Shown in pieces: positions 7,145 to 14,629 of a stretch of 25,351 nt of DNA. The notes under the pieces were generated by a model. It was not told the origin of the DNA, ran no database searches, and saw only the letters and a program-made list of their open reading frames with translations. Origin of the DNA: JAUZQZ01 sp964492105 (lineage in GTDB: Bacteria; Pseudomonadota; Zetaproteobacteria; Mariprofundales; Mariprofundaceae). The stretch is from positions 1 through 25,351 of the forward strand of contig CAZBJB010000017.1 of the NCBI GenBank assembly GCA_964492105.1, given 5' to 3'. The stretch's first letter is position 1. Every line of letters begins with the position of its first letter. A program made the translations under genes and the position numbers.

Positions 7145-8503
7145 TTGATCGAAACCATTCATACCGTGGCTGCTTTTGTTGTCGCTATTGCATTATTAAT
7201 CTCCGTGCATGAATTCGGACATTTTATCATGGCCCGTAAACTGGGTATCAAAGTGGAGAAATTTTCCGTGGGGTTCGGCCCGGCACTTTTTTCATGGCAC
7301 AGCAGAGACGGGGAAGTGCTTTATGTCATTGCGGCTGTTCCGCTTGGTGGTTATGTCAAGATGCTGGGCGAAGATCCGGATGAACAGGGGGAGGAGACCA
7401 GGCAGGCGTTATCCGAGGAGGATAAGGCGCGTGCTTTTGATGTCCAGCCTATATGGAAACGCGCTTGTGTTGCCGTCGCCGGACCGAGCTTCAATTTTCT
7501 TTTCGCTATTGCAGCGTACATGCTGGCGGGCTGGTTGGGTCAGTCCGTGTTACCGCCTGTCGTGGGGCGTGTGGCGCCCGCATCCCTTGCGGAGCAGGCG
7601 GGTTTCGTGACCCATGATAAAATTATCGCACTGAATGGTCATGCGATTCATTCATGGCAACAAATGGAAGATCGGCTTAAGGATGCTGTCGGCAAGCCTC
7701 TGGCCGTGCAGGTGGAACGTGGCGGTGATATCCATGTTTTGCATCTCGGGATGCCTGTTCCGGACAAGGATCCGCTTCTCCTGAATGTTGCTGCCGGTGT
7801 GCTGGGCATTGATCCGGGCATGCATGTGCTGGTGGCGGAGGTGATGGCGGATGAACCAGCGGCGAAAGCGGGCCTGAAGCCAGGGGATGAAGTATTGCAG
7901 GTTAATCACGAGGCCGTGACCAACATTGGTGGCTTTATTCGCCAGGTGCAGACTTATGCCGGTCAGTCTATTACCCTGCATATCAAGCGTGGGCGGAAAA
8001 TACTTCGTCTCGCCATTACGCCTGAAAGTGATAAAAAGGGCCGTGGTCGGATCGGCGCCAGAATGATGGCCAGGCCCCTGTATCCGTTGATCATCTATCG
8101 CATGGGGCCAATTGAGGGACTGAAACACGGGTTTACACGCGCATGGGAGGTCACCGTATTGACCGTCCAGGTGCTTGGCAAGATGTTGACGGCGACGATC
8201 TCTCCCAGAAACCTGGGCGGACCCATTGCCATTGCCCAGATTGCCGGAAAAGCGGCTTCACTGGGCTTTGTGGCATTCATTTCTTTTCTTGCCCTGATCT
8301 CGGTGAATCTGGGCGTACTCAACCTGCTCCCCGTGCCCGTTCTGGATGGAGGCCATTTGCTTTATCTGTCCATTGAGAAGGTGCGAAACGCACCGCTTTC
8401 GCCCAGGATGATGGAACGTACCCAGATGGTCGGCATGGTGCTCATTGCCGCGCTCATGATATTTTCTTTCTATAATGATATCGCGAGATGGTTCAGGGAA
8501 TGA
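7145..8503 (+). CDS. rseP: RseP-type intramembrane zinc metalloprotease
   Basis: RseP cleaves anti-sigma factor RseA within the inner membrane during envelope stress and also clears signal-peptide remnants. The zinc site HEFGH is at residues 22-26 and the second motif LDGGH at 400-404, with Asp401 as the third ligand. Two PDZ domains lie between. I chose the TTG at 7145: GGAGG at 7135-7139 sits 5 nt upstream, and HEFGH then starts at residue 22 as in E. coli. The in-frame ATG at 7133 overlaps that binding site and has none of its own. Length is 452 residues, typical for the family. The gene lies between dxr and bamA, the common proteobacterial order. The 3' end overlaps bamA as ATGA. Confidence 0.95.
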   Translation: MIETIHTVAAFVVAIALLISVHEFGHFIMARKLGIKVEKFSVGFGPALFSWHSRDGEVLYVIAAVPLGGYVKMLGEDPDEQGEETRQALSEEDKARAFDVQPIWKRACVAVAGPSFNFLFAIAAYMLAGWLGQSVLPPVVGRVAPASLAEQAGFVTHDKIIALNGHAIHSWQQMEDRLKDAVGKPLAVQVERGGDIHVLHLGMPVPDKDPLLLNVAAGVLGIDPGMHVLVAEVMADEPAAKAGLKPGDEVLQVNHEAVTNIGGFIRQVQTYAGQSITLHIKRGRKILRLAITPESDKKGRGRIGARMMARPLYPLIIYRMGPIEGLKHGFTRAWEVTVLTVQVLGKMLTATISPRNLGGPIAIAQIAGKAASLGFVAFISFLALISVNLGVLNLLPVPVLDGGHLLYLSIEKVRNAPLSPRMMERTQMVGMVLIAALMIFSFYNDIARWFRE

Positions 8504-10794
8504 AGGGTGCGCAATGGGTCGCCACCGCGCTATATATGATGGTGTGTCTTTGTTTGGCATCACCTGTGTCGGCTGCTGATGCGGCGTCAGCGGGAGGAAA
8601 TGATACAATTGTATCCGTTGGCGTTGCTGGCAACCGTTTTATTGCGACCGGTGCCATCATGGACAAGATTCGTACCAGGGTAGGCCAAAAACTTGATAAA
8701 CGCCGTATTAGCCGTGATGTCAGGCGTTTGTTTGCAACCGGGTTTTTCTCGGATATTCGCGTGACGGGCGTCGTCAGGAATGATGGCAGGCATTTGACCT
8801 ATCACGTCAAGGAAAATCCCATGATTGCATCCGTGACGCTGGATGGATTGCATGCGGTGACGAAAAAGGACCTTAAGATGAGGCTGAAACTTAAGGCTGG
8901 CCGCATATTCAATAAATTCGATCTGGATCATGATATCCGTATTATCCGTCAGGGATATCTGAAGAAAGGTTATTATCAACTCAGGGTCAAGGTCATCAGG
9001 AAACGGCGCGGTGATGGCCGCATGGACTTGACGCTTCGCGTGCATGAGGGTGATGTGACACGCATCAAGCGCATCCGGTTTATCGGTAATAAAGCCTTCC
9101 CGGACGATACCCTGGCCAAGGTCATCGCATCCCGGCAGTCCGGCCTGATGGCCTGGTTCAAGAATCGTGATGTGTTTAACCGGGATCGTTTAAAAGCGGA
9201 TAAGCAGCTTATTCTGCAGTATTATATGAATCAGGGATATCTGGATGCCAAGGTGGAATCCACACTGGTCTCGCTTTCCTCGGATAAGCGCTCATTTTAC
9301 CTTACTTTTTCCATCCATGAAGGTGTGCAATACAAAGTCAGTGCCGTTAAGCTGCAGGGCGATATGGTTCCGGACAAGGATACCCTGATGGGCCTGGTGC
9401 AACTGAGTAAGGGAGATTTGTATTCGTTGACCAGGATGCGCAAGAGCATCGATGATATGACGGTTCGGGTGGGCGATGAGGGCTATGCATTTGCCACGGT
9501 GACGCCATTGCTTCACCGCAATATTTATGAGCACACCGTGGATATAACATTCGATATTGAAAAGGGTCCGGAGGTCTATGTCGAGCGCATTGAGATCAGC
9601 GGCAATAATAAAACGGATGACCTCGTAATCCGGCGTGAGCTGCGGCAGCAGGAAGGTGCACGATTTTCCAGCAGCAAGCTGAAAATTAGTAAAGAAAGGC
9701 TGAAGAAATTGTCTCTTTTTCAGGATGTACGCGTATCCATGCCCAGGGGCAGTGCGCCGGACAAGGTCAAGATGAAGGTGCGCGTGAATGAGAAGAAGAC
9801 GGGGTCTTTCTCCATTGGTGCCGGATTTTCCCAATTGGAGAAGGTATTTATCCGTACATCGATCAACCAGCGGAACCTCCTTGGCAAGGGTTATTCCGGC
9901 CGTCTGAGCGGAGAAGTAGGCGTCAAGACCCAGAATTTCACCGGAAGTATCACGGATCCGTATTTTTTGGGCCAGAATTTGAGCACCAGTCTTAACGTGT
10001 TTAAGCGGCAGACGCGTTTGCAATCCCTCACATCCTTTAAGGAGAACAGTTTCGGCGGCGGATTTGGCATCGGGATTCCCATCACCGATCATTTTAGTTA
10101 CGGCATCAGTTATCAGTTCAGCGATACAAATATTTTTGGTCTTGCCCCGAATACCTCGCTGATTTTGAAATCCCAATTCGGCAAGCAGACGACGGGAGAG
10201 ATGACGCAAAGCCTGACCTGGGATACGCGCGACAGTTTTATTACGCCAACGGAGGGATACCTGCTTGGTGGAAGCCTGGGGGTGGCTGGCTTGGGAGGAA
10301 GCAACAGGTTCGTGCAATCAACACTTTTTGCCAAGGCCTATTTTCCGATGGGTGATAATTTTACATTGAATCCATCGCTGAATATGCAATATATTCGTGG
10401 CTATTCAGGGCGGAGTGTTCCAATTTTTCGTCGTTTCTCAATGGGGGGTATTGGAAGTATTCGGGGATTTGATCAGTATGGTGTCACCATTCGTGATCCG
10501 GCGACGGGTGAAGTTATTGGCGGCAACAAAACGGCGAGGGCTTCCGTTAATTTGTTTTTTCCTTTTCCCTATATGCAATCCTCTGGGATTCGTGGCATAA
10601 CATTCGCTGATCTTGCTTCAATCGCGGATTTTAACCAAAACTTGAAATTGTCCCAGGTACGGGCATCGGTCGGGTTCGGGATTGAATGGCTTTCCCCCAT
10701 TGGGCCCGTTGGATTGATATGGGGGTTCCCCGTACGCAAGCAGCCGGGGGATCGTACCAAAAGTTTTGAGTTTGCCCTGGGTTCAACATTTTAA
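8500..10794 (+). CDS. bamA: outer membrane protein assembly factor BamA
   Basis: BamA is the essential Omp85 insertase that folds beta-barrel proteins into the outer membrane. A signal peptide (hydrophobic stretch ending VSAADA) precedes about five POTRA domains (roughly residues 35-435) and a C-terminal 16-strand barrel to residue 764. The conserved loop-6 motif is present as IRGF at residues 654-657 (VRGF in many species). The last residues, FEFALGSTF, form the C-terminal beta signal with terminal Phe. The ATG at 8500 overlaps the rseP stop; an in-frame ATG four codons upstream (8488) is also possible. It is followed by skp, whose product escorts BamA substrates across the periplasm. Confidence 0.97.
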   Translation: MKGAQWVATALYMMVCLCLASPVSAADAASAGGNDTIVSVGVAGNRFIATGAIMDKIRTRVGQKLDKRRISRDVRRLFATGFFSDIRVTGVVRNDGRHLTYHVKENPMIASVTLDGLHAVTKKDLKMRLKLKAGRIFNKFDLDHDIRIIRQGYLKKGYYQLRVKVIRKRRGDGRMDLTLRVHEGDVTRIKRIRFIGNKAFPDDTLAKVIASRQSGLMAWFKNRDVFNRDRLKADKQLILQYYMNQGYLDAKVESTLVSLSSDKRSFYLTFSIHEGVQYKVSAVKLQGDMVPDKDTLMGLVQLSKGDLYSLTRMRKSIDDMTVRVGDEGYAFATVTPLLHRNIYEHTVDITFDIEKGPEVYVERIEISGNNKTDDLVIRRELRQQEGARFSSSKLKISKERLKKLSLFQDVRVSMPRGSAPDKVKMKVRVNEKKTGSFSIGAGFSQLEKVFIRTSINQRNLLGKGYSGRLSGEVGVKTQNFTGSITDPYFLGQNLSTSLNVFKRQTRLQSLTSFKENSFGGGFGIGIPITDHFSYGISYQFSDTNIFGLAPNTSLILKSQFGKQTTGEMTQSLTWDTRDSFITPTEGYLLGGSLGVAGLGGSNRFVQSTLFAKAYFPMGDNFTLNPSLNMQYIRGYSGRSVPIFRRFSMGGIGSIRGFDQYGVTIRDPATGEVIGGNKTARASVNLFFPFPYMQSSGIRGITFADLASIADFNQNLKLSQVRASVGFGIEWLSPIGPVGLIWGFPVRKQPGDRTKSFEFALGSTF

Positions 10795-10868
10795 TCTGAA
10801 AAGAAAACGTATAGCGTTAGCTAAACCAATCAGGAATCAGTCCGTTTATGGAGCACAAGGAGAATCGA

Positions 10869-11381
10869 ATGCGATATCGTATATTCATGGCAGGAATTTT
10901 GGCGCTGGGAATTTTCACCAGCGGGCAGCTTCATGCCGCTGAATTGAAAATTGGCTTTGTTGATGTGAAGAGCGCGATTGAAAATACAAAGCAGTATCGC
11001 ACGGGTCAGCAGCAACTGGAGGCCATCAAAAAGACCAAGATGAAGGAACTGAAAGCCCTCAAGGATCGTATTACCCGGATGGACAAGGATTTGACCAGCC
11101 AGTCCATGGCGATGTCACCGGATCGTTTGTCCAGGAAGCAACAGACCCTTAATGATATGAAAAAGGATTTTAAACGAAAATTGCAGGATGCCCAGGAGGC
11201 GATGTCATTTGAAAGAAATCGTGTTCTTTCGGGGATCAATACGAAATTCGGCAGGGAAATACGCGCATTCGGCAAAAAAAATGGCTATGACCTTATTCTG
11301 ACCCGCCCTTCGGTTCTTTATGTGTCTCCCGCACACGATGTGACAACGCAGGTGACCAAGCTCCTTGATGCCAGCAAATAA
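10869..11381 (+). CDS. skp: periplasmic chaperone Skp/OmpH
   Basis: Skp is a trimeric periplasmic chaperone that holds unfolded outer membrane proteins for BamA. The 170-residue product has an N-terminal signal peptide with a likely cleavage at LHA-AE. The family opening LKIGFVDVKSAIENT follows, then a long lysine-rich coiled coil and a C-terminal beta part ending in the sub-family-like YDLILTRPSVLYVS. AAGGAG at 10857-10862, 6 nt upstream, chooses the ATG at 10869 rather than the in-frame ATG at 10848. The 74-nt spacer after bamA is the longest gap in the operon and could hold an internal promoter, though none is clear. The 3' end overlaps lpxD. Confidence 0.93.
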   Translation: MRYRIFMAGILALGIFTSGQLHAAELKIGFVDVKSAIENTKQYRTGQQQLEAIKKTKMKELKALKDRITRMDKDLTSQSMAMSPDRLSRKQQTLNDMKKDFKRKLQDAQEAMSFERNRVLSGINTKFGREIRAFGKKNGYDLILTRPSVLYVSPAHDVTTQVTKLLDASK

Positions 11382-12390
11382 CATCCACGGGCAGATGCTT
11401 CTTCGCGATATTGCCGGACTTGTAGGTGGTAGACTGGAGCATGGCGATCCGGAAACAGAAATTACCGGTGTAAATACCCTGGAACGGGCCGGGCCGGATC
11501 AAGCCTCTTTCCTGGCCAATATGCATTACAAAACACAAGTCGAGACATCGGATGCCGCTGTTGTTTTGCTCAATGACAATATCCTTCCGGAGACCTCCCG
11601 TTCCATTATCCGGGTGGCGGATCCCTATCTGGCATTTGCACTCCTGCAGCGGTACTTCCATCCCGGCAAACAGGCCAGTGGATTGAGGCATGAATCAGCC
11701 GTCATTGACGCAACAGCCCGTCTCGCGGAGGACGTTGATGTCGGGCCTCTGGCGGTGATTGGTAAACGAGTGAACATTGGGACGGGCAGCCATATTGGCG
11801 CAGGCTGTGTCGTTGAGGATGGGGCAAGTATGGGCCGATCATGCACCTTGCATTCCCGTGCCGTACTTGGCGCGCTCTGCAAACTCGGGAATAACGTTAT
11901 TTTGCAGTCGGGCGCGGTGATTGGCTCGGATGGTTTTGGTTACGCATGGACGGGCCGCGAGCATCTTAAAATACCCCAGGCCGGTCGCGTTTTACTTGAA
12001 GATGATGTAGAGATTGGGGCTAATACCTGCATTGATCGAGGCGCTATTGGTGATACCGTGATTGGTCAGGGCGTTAAGTTGGACAACCTGATTCAGATTG
12101 GGCACAACGTAAAACTCGGCGCCTACAGCATTATAGCCGGCCAGGCTGGCATAGCGGGTTCCACGGTGGTGGGCCAGGGTTGCCAATTCGGAGGGCAGGT
12201 GGCAATAGCCGGGCATCTGCATATTGGCGATGGCTGCAAAATTGCCGCTAAAAGCGGCGTTGCGGGTGATCTGGAAGCGGGTGGAACCTACGCGGGCATT
12301 CCAGCCATGCCGCACCACCTCTGGCTGAGGGTATCCGCCATTATGTTACGTTTGCCGGATCTGTGGAAAATGAGAGGATTTGATGCCTGA
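11368..12390 (+). CDS. lpxD: UDP-3-O-(3-hydroxyacyl)glucosamine N-acyltransferase
   Basis: LpxD adds the second hydroxyacyl chain (on nitrogen) in lipid A synthesis, using acyl-ACP. The N-terminal uridine-binding domain is followed by a left-handed beta helix of hexapeptide repeats. The catalytic histidine is His246 in QIGHNVKLG. Length of 340 residues is normal. The ATG at 11368 overlaps skp by 14 nt; another ATG at 11394 would remove nine residues (MLLRDIAG start). Neither has a good binding site, so the start is uncertain. The stop overlaps the fabZ ATG by 8 nt. Confidence 0.95.
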   Translation: MPANNIHGQMLLRDIAGLVGGRLEHGDPETEITGVNTLERAGPDQASFLANMHYKTQVETSDAAVVLLNDNILPETSRSIIRVADPYLAFALLQRYFHPGKQASGLRHESAVIDATARLAEDVDVGPLAVIGKRVNIGTGSHIGAGCVVEDGASMGRSCTLHSRAVLGALCKLGNNVILQSGAVIGSDGFGYAWTGREHLKIPQAGRVLLEDDVEIGANTCIDRGAIGDTVIGQGVKLDNLIQIGHNVKLGAYSIIAGQAGIAGSTVVGQGCQFGGQVAIAGHLHIGDGCKIAAKSGVAGDLEAGGTYAGIPAMPHHLWLRVSAIMLRLPDLWKMRGFDA

Positions 12391-12832
12391 ATTGAATATT
12401 GATGCAATCATGAAGCTTCTTCCGCATCGTTATCCTTTTTTACTGGTGGACAAGGTGCTGGACTTCAAGGAAGAAACGTTTATGCGCGCCATCAAGAATG
12501 TGACATACAACGAACCTCAGTTTATGGGGCATTTTCCGGGTTATCCGGTGATGCCGGGTGTATTGCTGGTGGAAGGAATGGCTCAGGTCGGTGGATTGCT
12601 GGCATTTCAGTCCATTCCCAGGAACAAGGAATATTTGGTTTATTTCACCGGAATTGATGGCGTTCGTTTCCGCAAGCCGGTACGTCCGGGGGATCAGGTA
12701 CTGTTTGAACTGACCCTGTTGCGCCACCGTGGTTCGATGTGGAAATTTCACGGGCAGGCACTGGTGGACGGCGAACTGGTCTGTGAAGGTGATGTGATGG
12801 CGACCATGATGCCCAGGGATGAAGTGGGCTGA
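12383..12832 (+). CDS. fabZ: 3-hydroxyacyl-ACP dehydratase FabZ
   Basis: FabZ dehydrates 3-hydroxyacyl-ACP in fatty acid elongation, competing with LpxA and LpxD for hydroxyacyl-ACP. This is why the gene often sits between them. It is a hot-dog fold protein of 149 residues with the catalytic pair His50 (GHFPGYPVMPG) and Glu64 (LLVEGMAQ), at the same 14-residue spacing as in E. coli. GAGAGG at 12372-12377, 5 nt before the ATG, supports the start at 12383. A TTG directly upstream is in frame but not needed. The stop overlaps the lpxA ATG. Confidence 0.97.
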   Translation: MPELNIDAIMKLLPHRYPFLLVDKVLDFKEETFMRAIKNVTYNEPQFMGHFPGYPVMPGVLLVEGMAQVGGLLAFQSIPRNKEYLVYFTGIDGVRFRKPVRPGDQVLFELTLLRHRGSMWKFHGQALVDGELVCEGDVMATMMPRDEVG

Positions 12833-13626
12833 TGATGATTCATCCCGCGGCGATTATAGCAAAAGGTGCCGAGATCCACCCTAATGCCACGATTGGTCCC
12901 CATTGCGTGCTGGGGGAGCATGTCCATATCGGTGCGGATACCGAGCTTATCTCACATGTGGTGATATCAGGGCATACGGATATTGGGGAAAGGAATCGGT
13001 TCTTCCCTTTTTCCAGCATTGGCAATGAGCCTCAGGACTTGAAATACCACGGCGAAGCATCCCGTGTTGTCATTGGCAACGACAATACCATCCGTGAAAA
13101 CGTGACTGTGAATACCGGTACGGAAGGTGGCGGCATGGTCACGCGTATTGGTAACAAAAACATGCTGATGGCATATGCTCATATTGCACACGACTGCCAG
13201 ATTGGCAATGAAGCTATCCTTGCCAACTGTGCTACCCTGGCTGGTCACATTAAAATTTCGGATGGCGTTATTGTCGGGGGGCTGTCCGCGATTCATCAGT
13301 TCGTGCGTGTTGGCCGTTATGTGATGATTGGAGGTATGTGCGGTATCAACAAGGATATTCCGCCATTCTGCCTGGTTTCGGGAGGTTATCGGGCTGAATT
13401 GACCGGCCTGAATCTTGTGGGTCTGAAGCGTCGCGGTTTTTCGCTGTACGATGTTAAGGTACTGAAACAGCTGTACAAAATGCTGTTGCAGAACAACGAA
13501 TGCCTTGCTGCCCGGATTGAACAGGCGCAATCCGTTGCGGGCGAAAATCCGTATGCCATGGAAATGCTTGAATTTGTCGGAAATGCACAGCACGGACTGG
13601 TTGTTCACAAACGCGATGCCGGATAA
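12832..13626 (+). CDS. lpxA: UDP-N-acetylglucosamine O-acyltransferase
   Basis: LpxA performs the first lipid A step, moving a hydroxyacyl chain from ACP to the 3-OH of UDP-GlcNAc. The hexapeptide beta helix fills residues 1-190, with the catalytic histidine as His120 in AHIAHD, and a helical C-terminal domain follows (LKRRGFSLYDVKVLKQLYK). Length is 264 residues, as expected. Two adjacent ATGs (12832 and 12835) are possible; the first overlaps the fabZ TGA as TGATG. The stop lies 11 nt inside lpxI. Confidence 0.97.
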   Translation: MMIHPAAIIAKGAEIHPNATIGPHCVLGEHVHIGADTELISHVVISGHTDIGERNRFFPFSSIGNEPQDLKYHGEASRVVIGNDNTIRENVTVNTGTEGGGMVTRIGNKNMLMAYAHIAHDCQIGNEAILANCATLAGHIKISDGVIVGGLSAIHQFVRVGRYVMIGGMCGINKDIPPFCLVSGGYRAELTGLNLVGLKRRGFSLYDVKVLKQLYKMLLQNNECLAARIEQAQSVAGENPYAMEMLEFVGNAQHGLVVHKRDAG

Positions 13627-14449
13627 AAAAGATTCGCTGCCTCCCAAGCTGGGCCTGGTGGCGGGTTATGGTTCTTTTCCTCTGGAGCTTGCAGCCAGTC
13701 TCCGGAATCAGGGCATGGAGGTGCATACCGTTGCCGCACGGGAAGAAACTTTTCCTGAAATTGAGCGTTATTCAACATCAACCTGCTGGCTGCATGTCGG
13801 CCAGTTGGGGGGCATGATACGATCCTTTAAATCGGCGAATGTTAACGCAATTATTTTTGCTGGAAAGGTACGAAAACTTCATCTGTTCCGAAACTTTCGG
13901 CCCGATGTTACAGCAATCAAGACGCTGGCAACAATACGGGATCGTAAGGATGACACACTGATGAAAGCGATCTCGGATGAGGTCATCAAGGCAGGCATCA
14001 AGGTATTGCCACAAACCGAATTCGCGGGTGAAATGCTGGCGGGAAAAGGTCTGCTGTTTGGCCCAAAGCCTGCCAGGGCATCCTTCGATGATATTGAGTT
14101 CGGTTACGTGCAGGCGCGAGGAATTGCCGCGCTTGATATTGGCCAAACCGTTGTGGTGCAGGACGGGGCCGTACTGGCCGTGGAGGCGATTGAAGGTACC
14201 GATGAAGCGATTTCACGAGGAGGCTTGATGGGCAATGGCAAGGCGGTGGTCATCAAGGTGGCCAAGCCCATGCAGGATTTACGCTTCGATGTCCCGGCTA
14301 TCGGTCCGGATACTCTTGAAATCATGCATGCCTCAGAATGCAACGTACTGGCTATTGAGGCCGAAAAAACACTTATACTGGAGCGGCATAAGGTGAAAAA
14401 AGTTGCGCAACAATATGGAATATCCGTATTTGCAAGAGGCTCGGAATAG
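13616..14449 (+). CDS. lpxI: UDP-2,3-diacylglucosamine pyrophosphatase LpxI
   Basis: LpxI (DUF1009) hydrolyses UDP-2,3-diacylglucosamine to lipid X and UMP. It replaces the unrelated LpxH in alphaproteobacteria and some other groups. The N-terminal domain starts KLGLVAGYGSFPLELA, and the C-terminal domain contains VEAIEGTDEAISRGG (EGTD at 193-196) and the conserved RFDVPAIGPDT block (Asp225 and Asp232). Length of 277 residues matches Caulobacter LpxI. The ATG at 13616 overlaps the lpxA stop by 11 nt; longer in-frame versions would run inside lpxA. The last codons coincide with a 14-base match to a MITE terminus at 14429-14442. lpxB, often the next gene, is absent. Confidence 0.93.
   Translation: MPDKKDSLPPKLGLVAGYGSFPLELAASLRNQGMEVHTVAAREETFPEIERYSTSTCWLHVGQLGGMIRSFKSANVNAIIFAGKVRKLHLFRNFRPDVTAIKTLATIRDRKDDTLMKAISDEVIKAGIKVLPQTEFAGEMLAGKGLLFGPKPARASFDDIEFGYVQARGIAALDIGQTVVVQDGAVLAVEAIEGTDEAISRGGLMGNGKAVVIKVAKPMQDLRFDVPAIGPDTLEIMHASECNVLAIEAEKTLILERHKVKKVAQQYGISVFARGSE
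14429..14442 (+). repeat. possible solo MITE terminus at the 3' end of lpxI
   Basis: TTTGCAAGAGGCTC is identical over 14 bases to the outer terminus of the 161-bp repeat family (for example 22136-22149). It encodes the last residues of LpxI (FARGS). No other part of the element follows, so it is either an excision or recombination scar or a chance match. Confidence 0.35.
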
Positions 14450-14477
14450 CCTGCATTATTCATGAATCGCCGTGATG
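14450..14477 (-). repeat. 28-bp dispersed repeat, copy 3
   Basis: On the minus strand this copy reads CATCACGGCGATTCATGAAT followed by AATGCAGG. It matches the copy across the rpsB stop at 25 of 28 bases. It starts directly at the lpxI stop codon, in the convergent spacer with clpA. Confidence 0.65.
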
Positions 14478-14505
14478 ATTGTATTATGGGTTTAGGATCG
14501 AAGCC

Positions 14506-14522
14506 AGCCTGAACTATTCATA
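14506..14522 (-). repeat. short dispersed repeat, half copy
   Basis: On the minus strand this reads TATGAATAGTTCAGGCT, closely resembling the right half of the 28-bp repeat 45 bp away (CATGAATAATGCAGGCT) and matching 110-126 at 15 of 17 bases. Confidence 0.4.
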
Positions 14523-14629
14523 CATTCTGCCATGCCCTTGCTTTGTTCCTTTGTTGGCAGGGTTGTGTTCGAGGTAGAGCTTCGCCGGGGAGATTACGGT
14601 CGGAAACGAGTGCATCCCGGGGAATATCG

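Noticed and set aside
9292..10317. A 341-codon open frame antisense to bamA
   Set aside because: It mirrors BamA codon structure and shows no family motif or binding site.
14527..14560. CTGCCA/TGGCAG stem as a bidirectional terminator between lpxI and clpA
   Set aside because: Loop of 22 nt and no T-run on either side.
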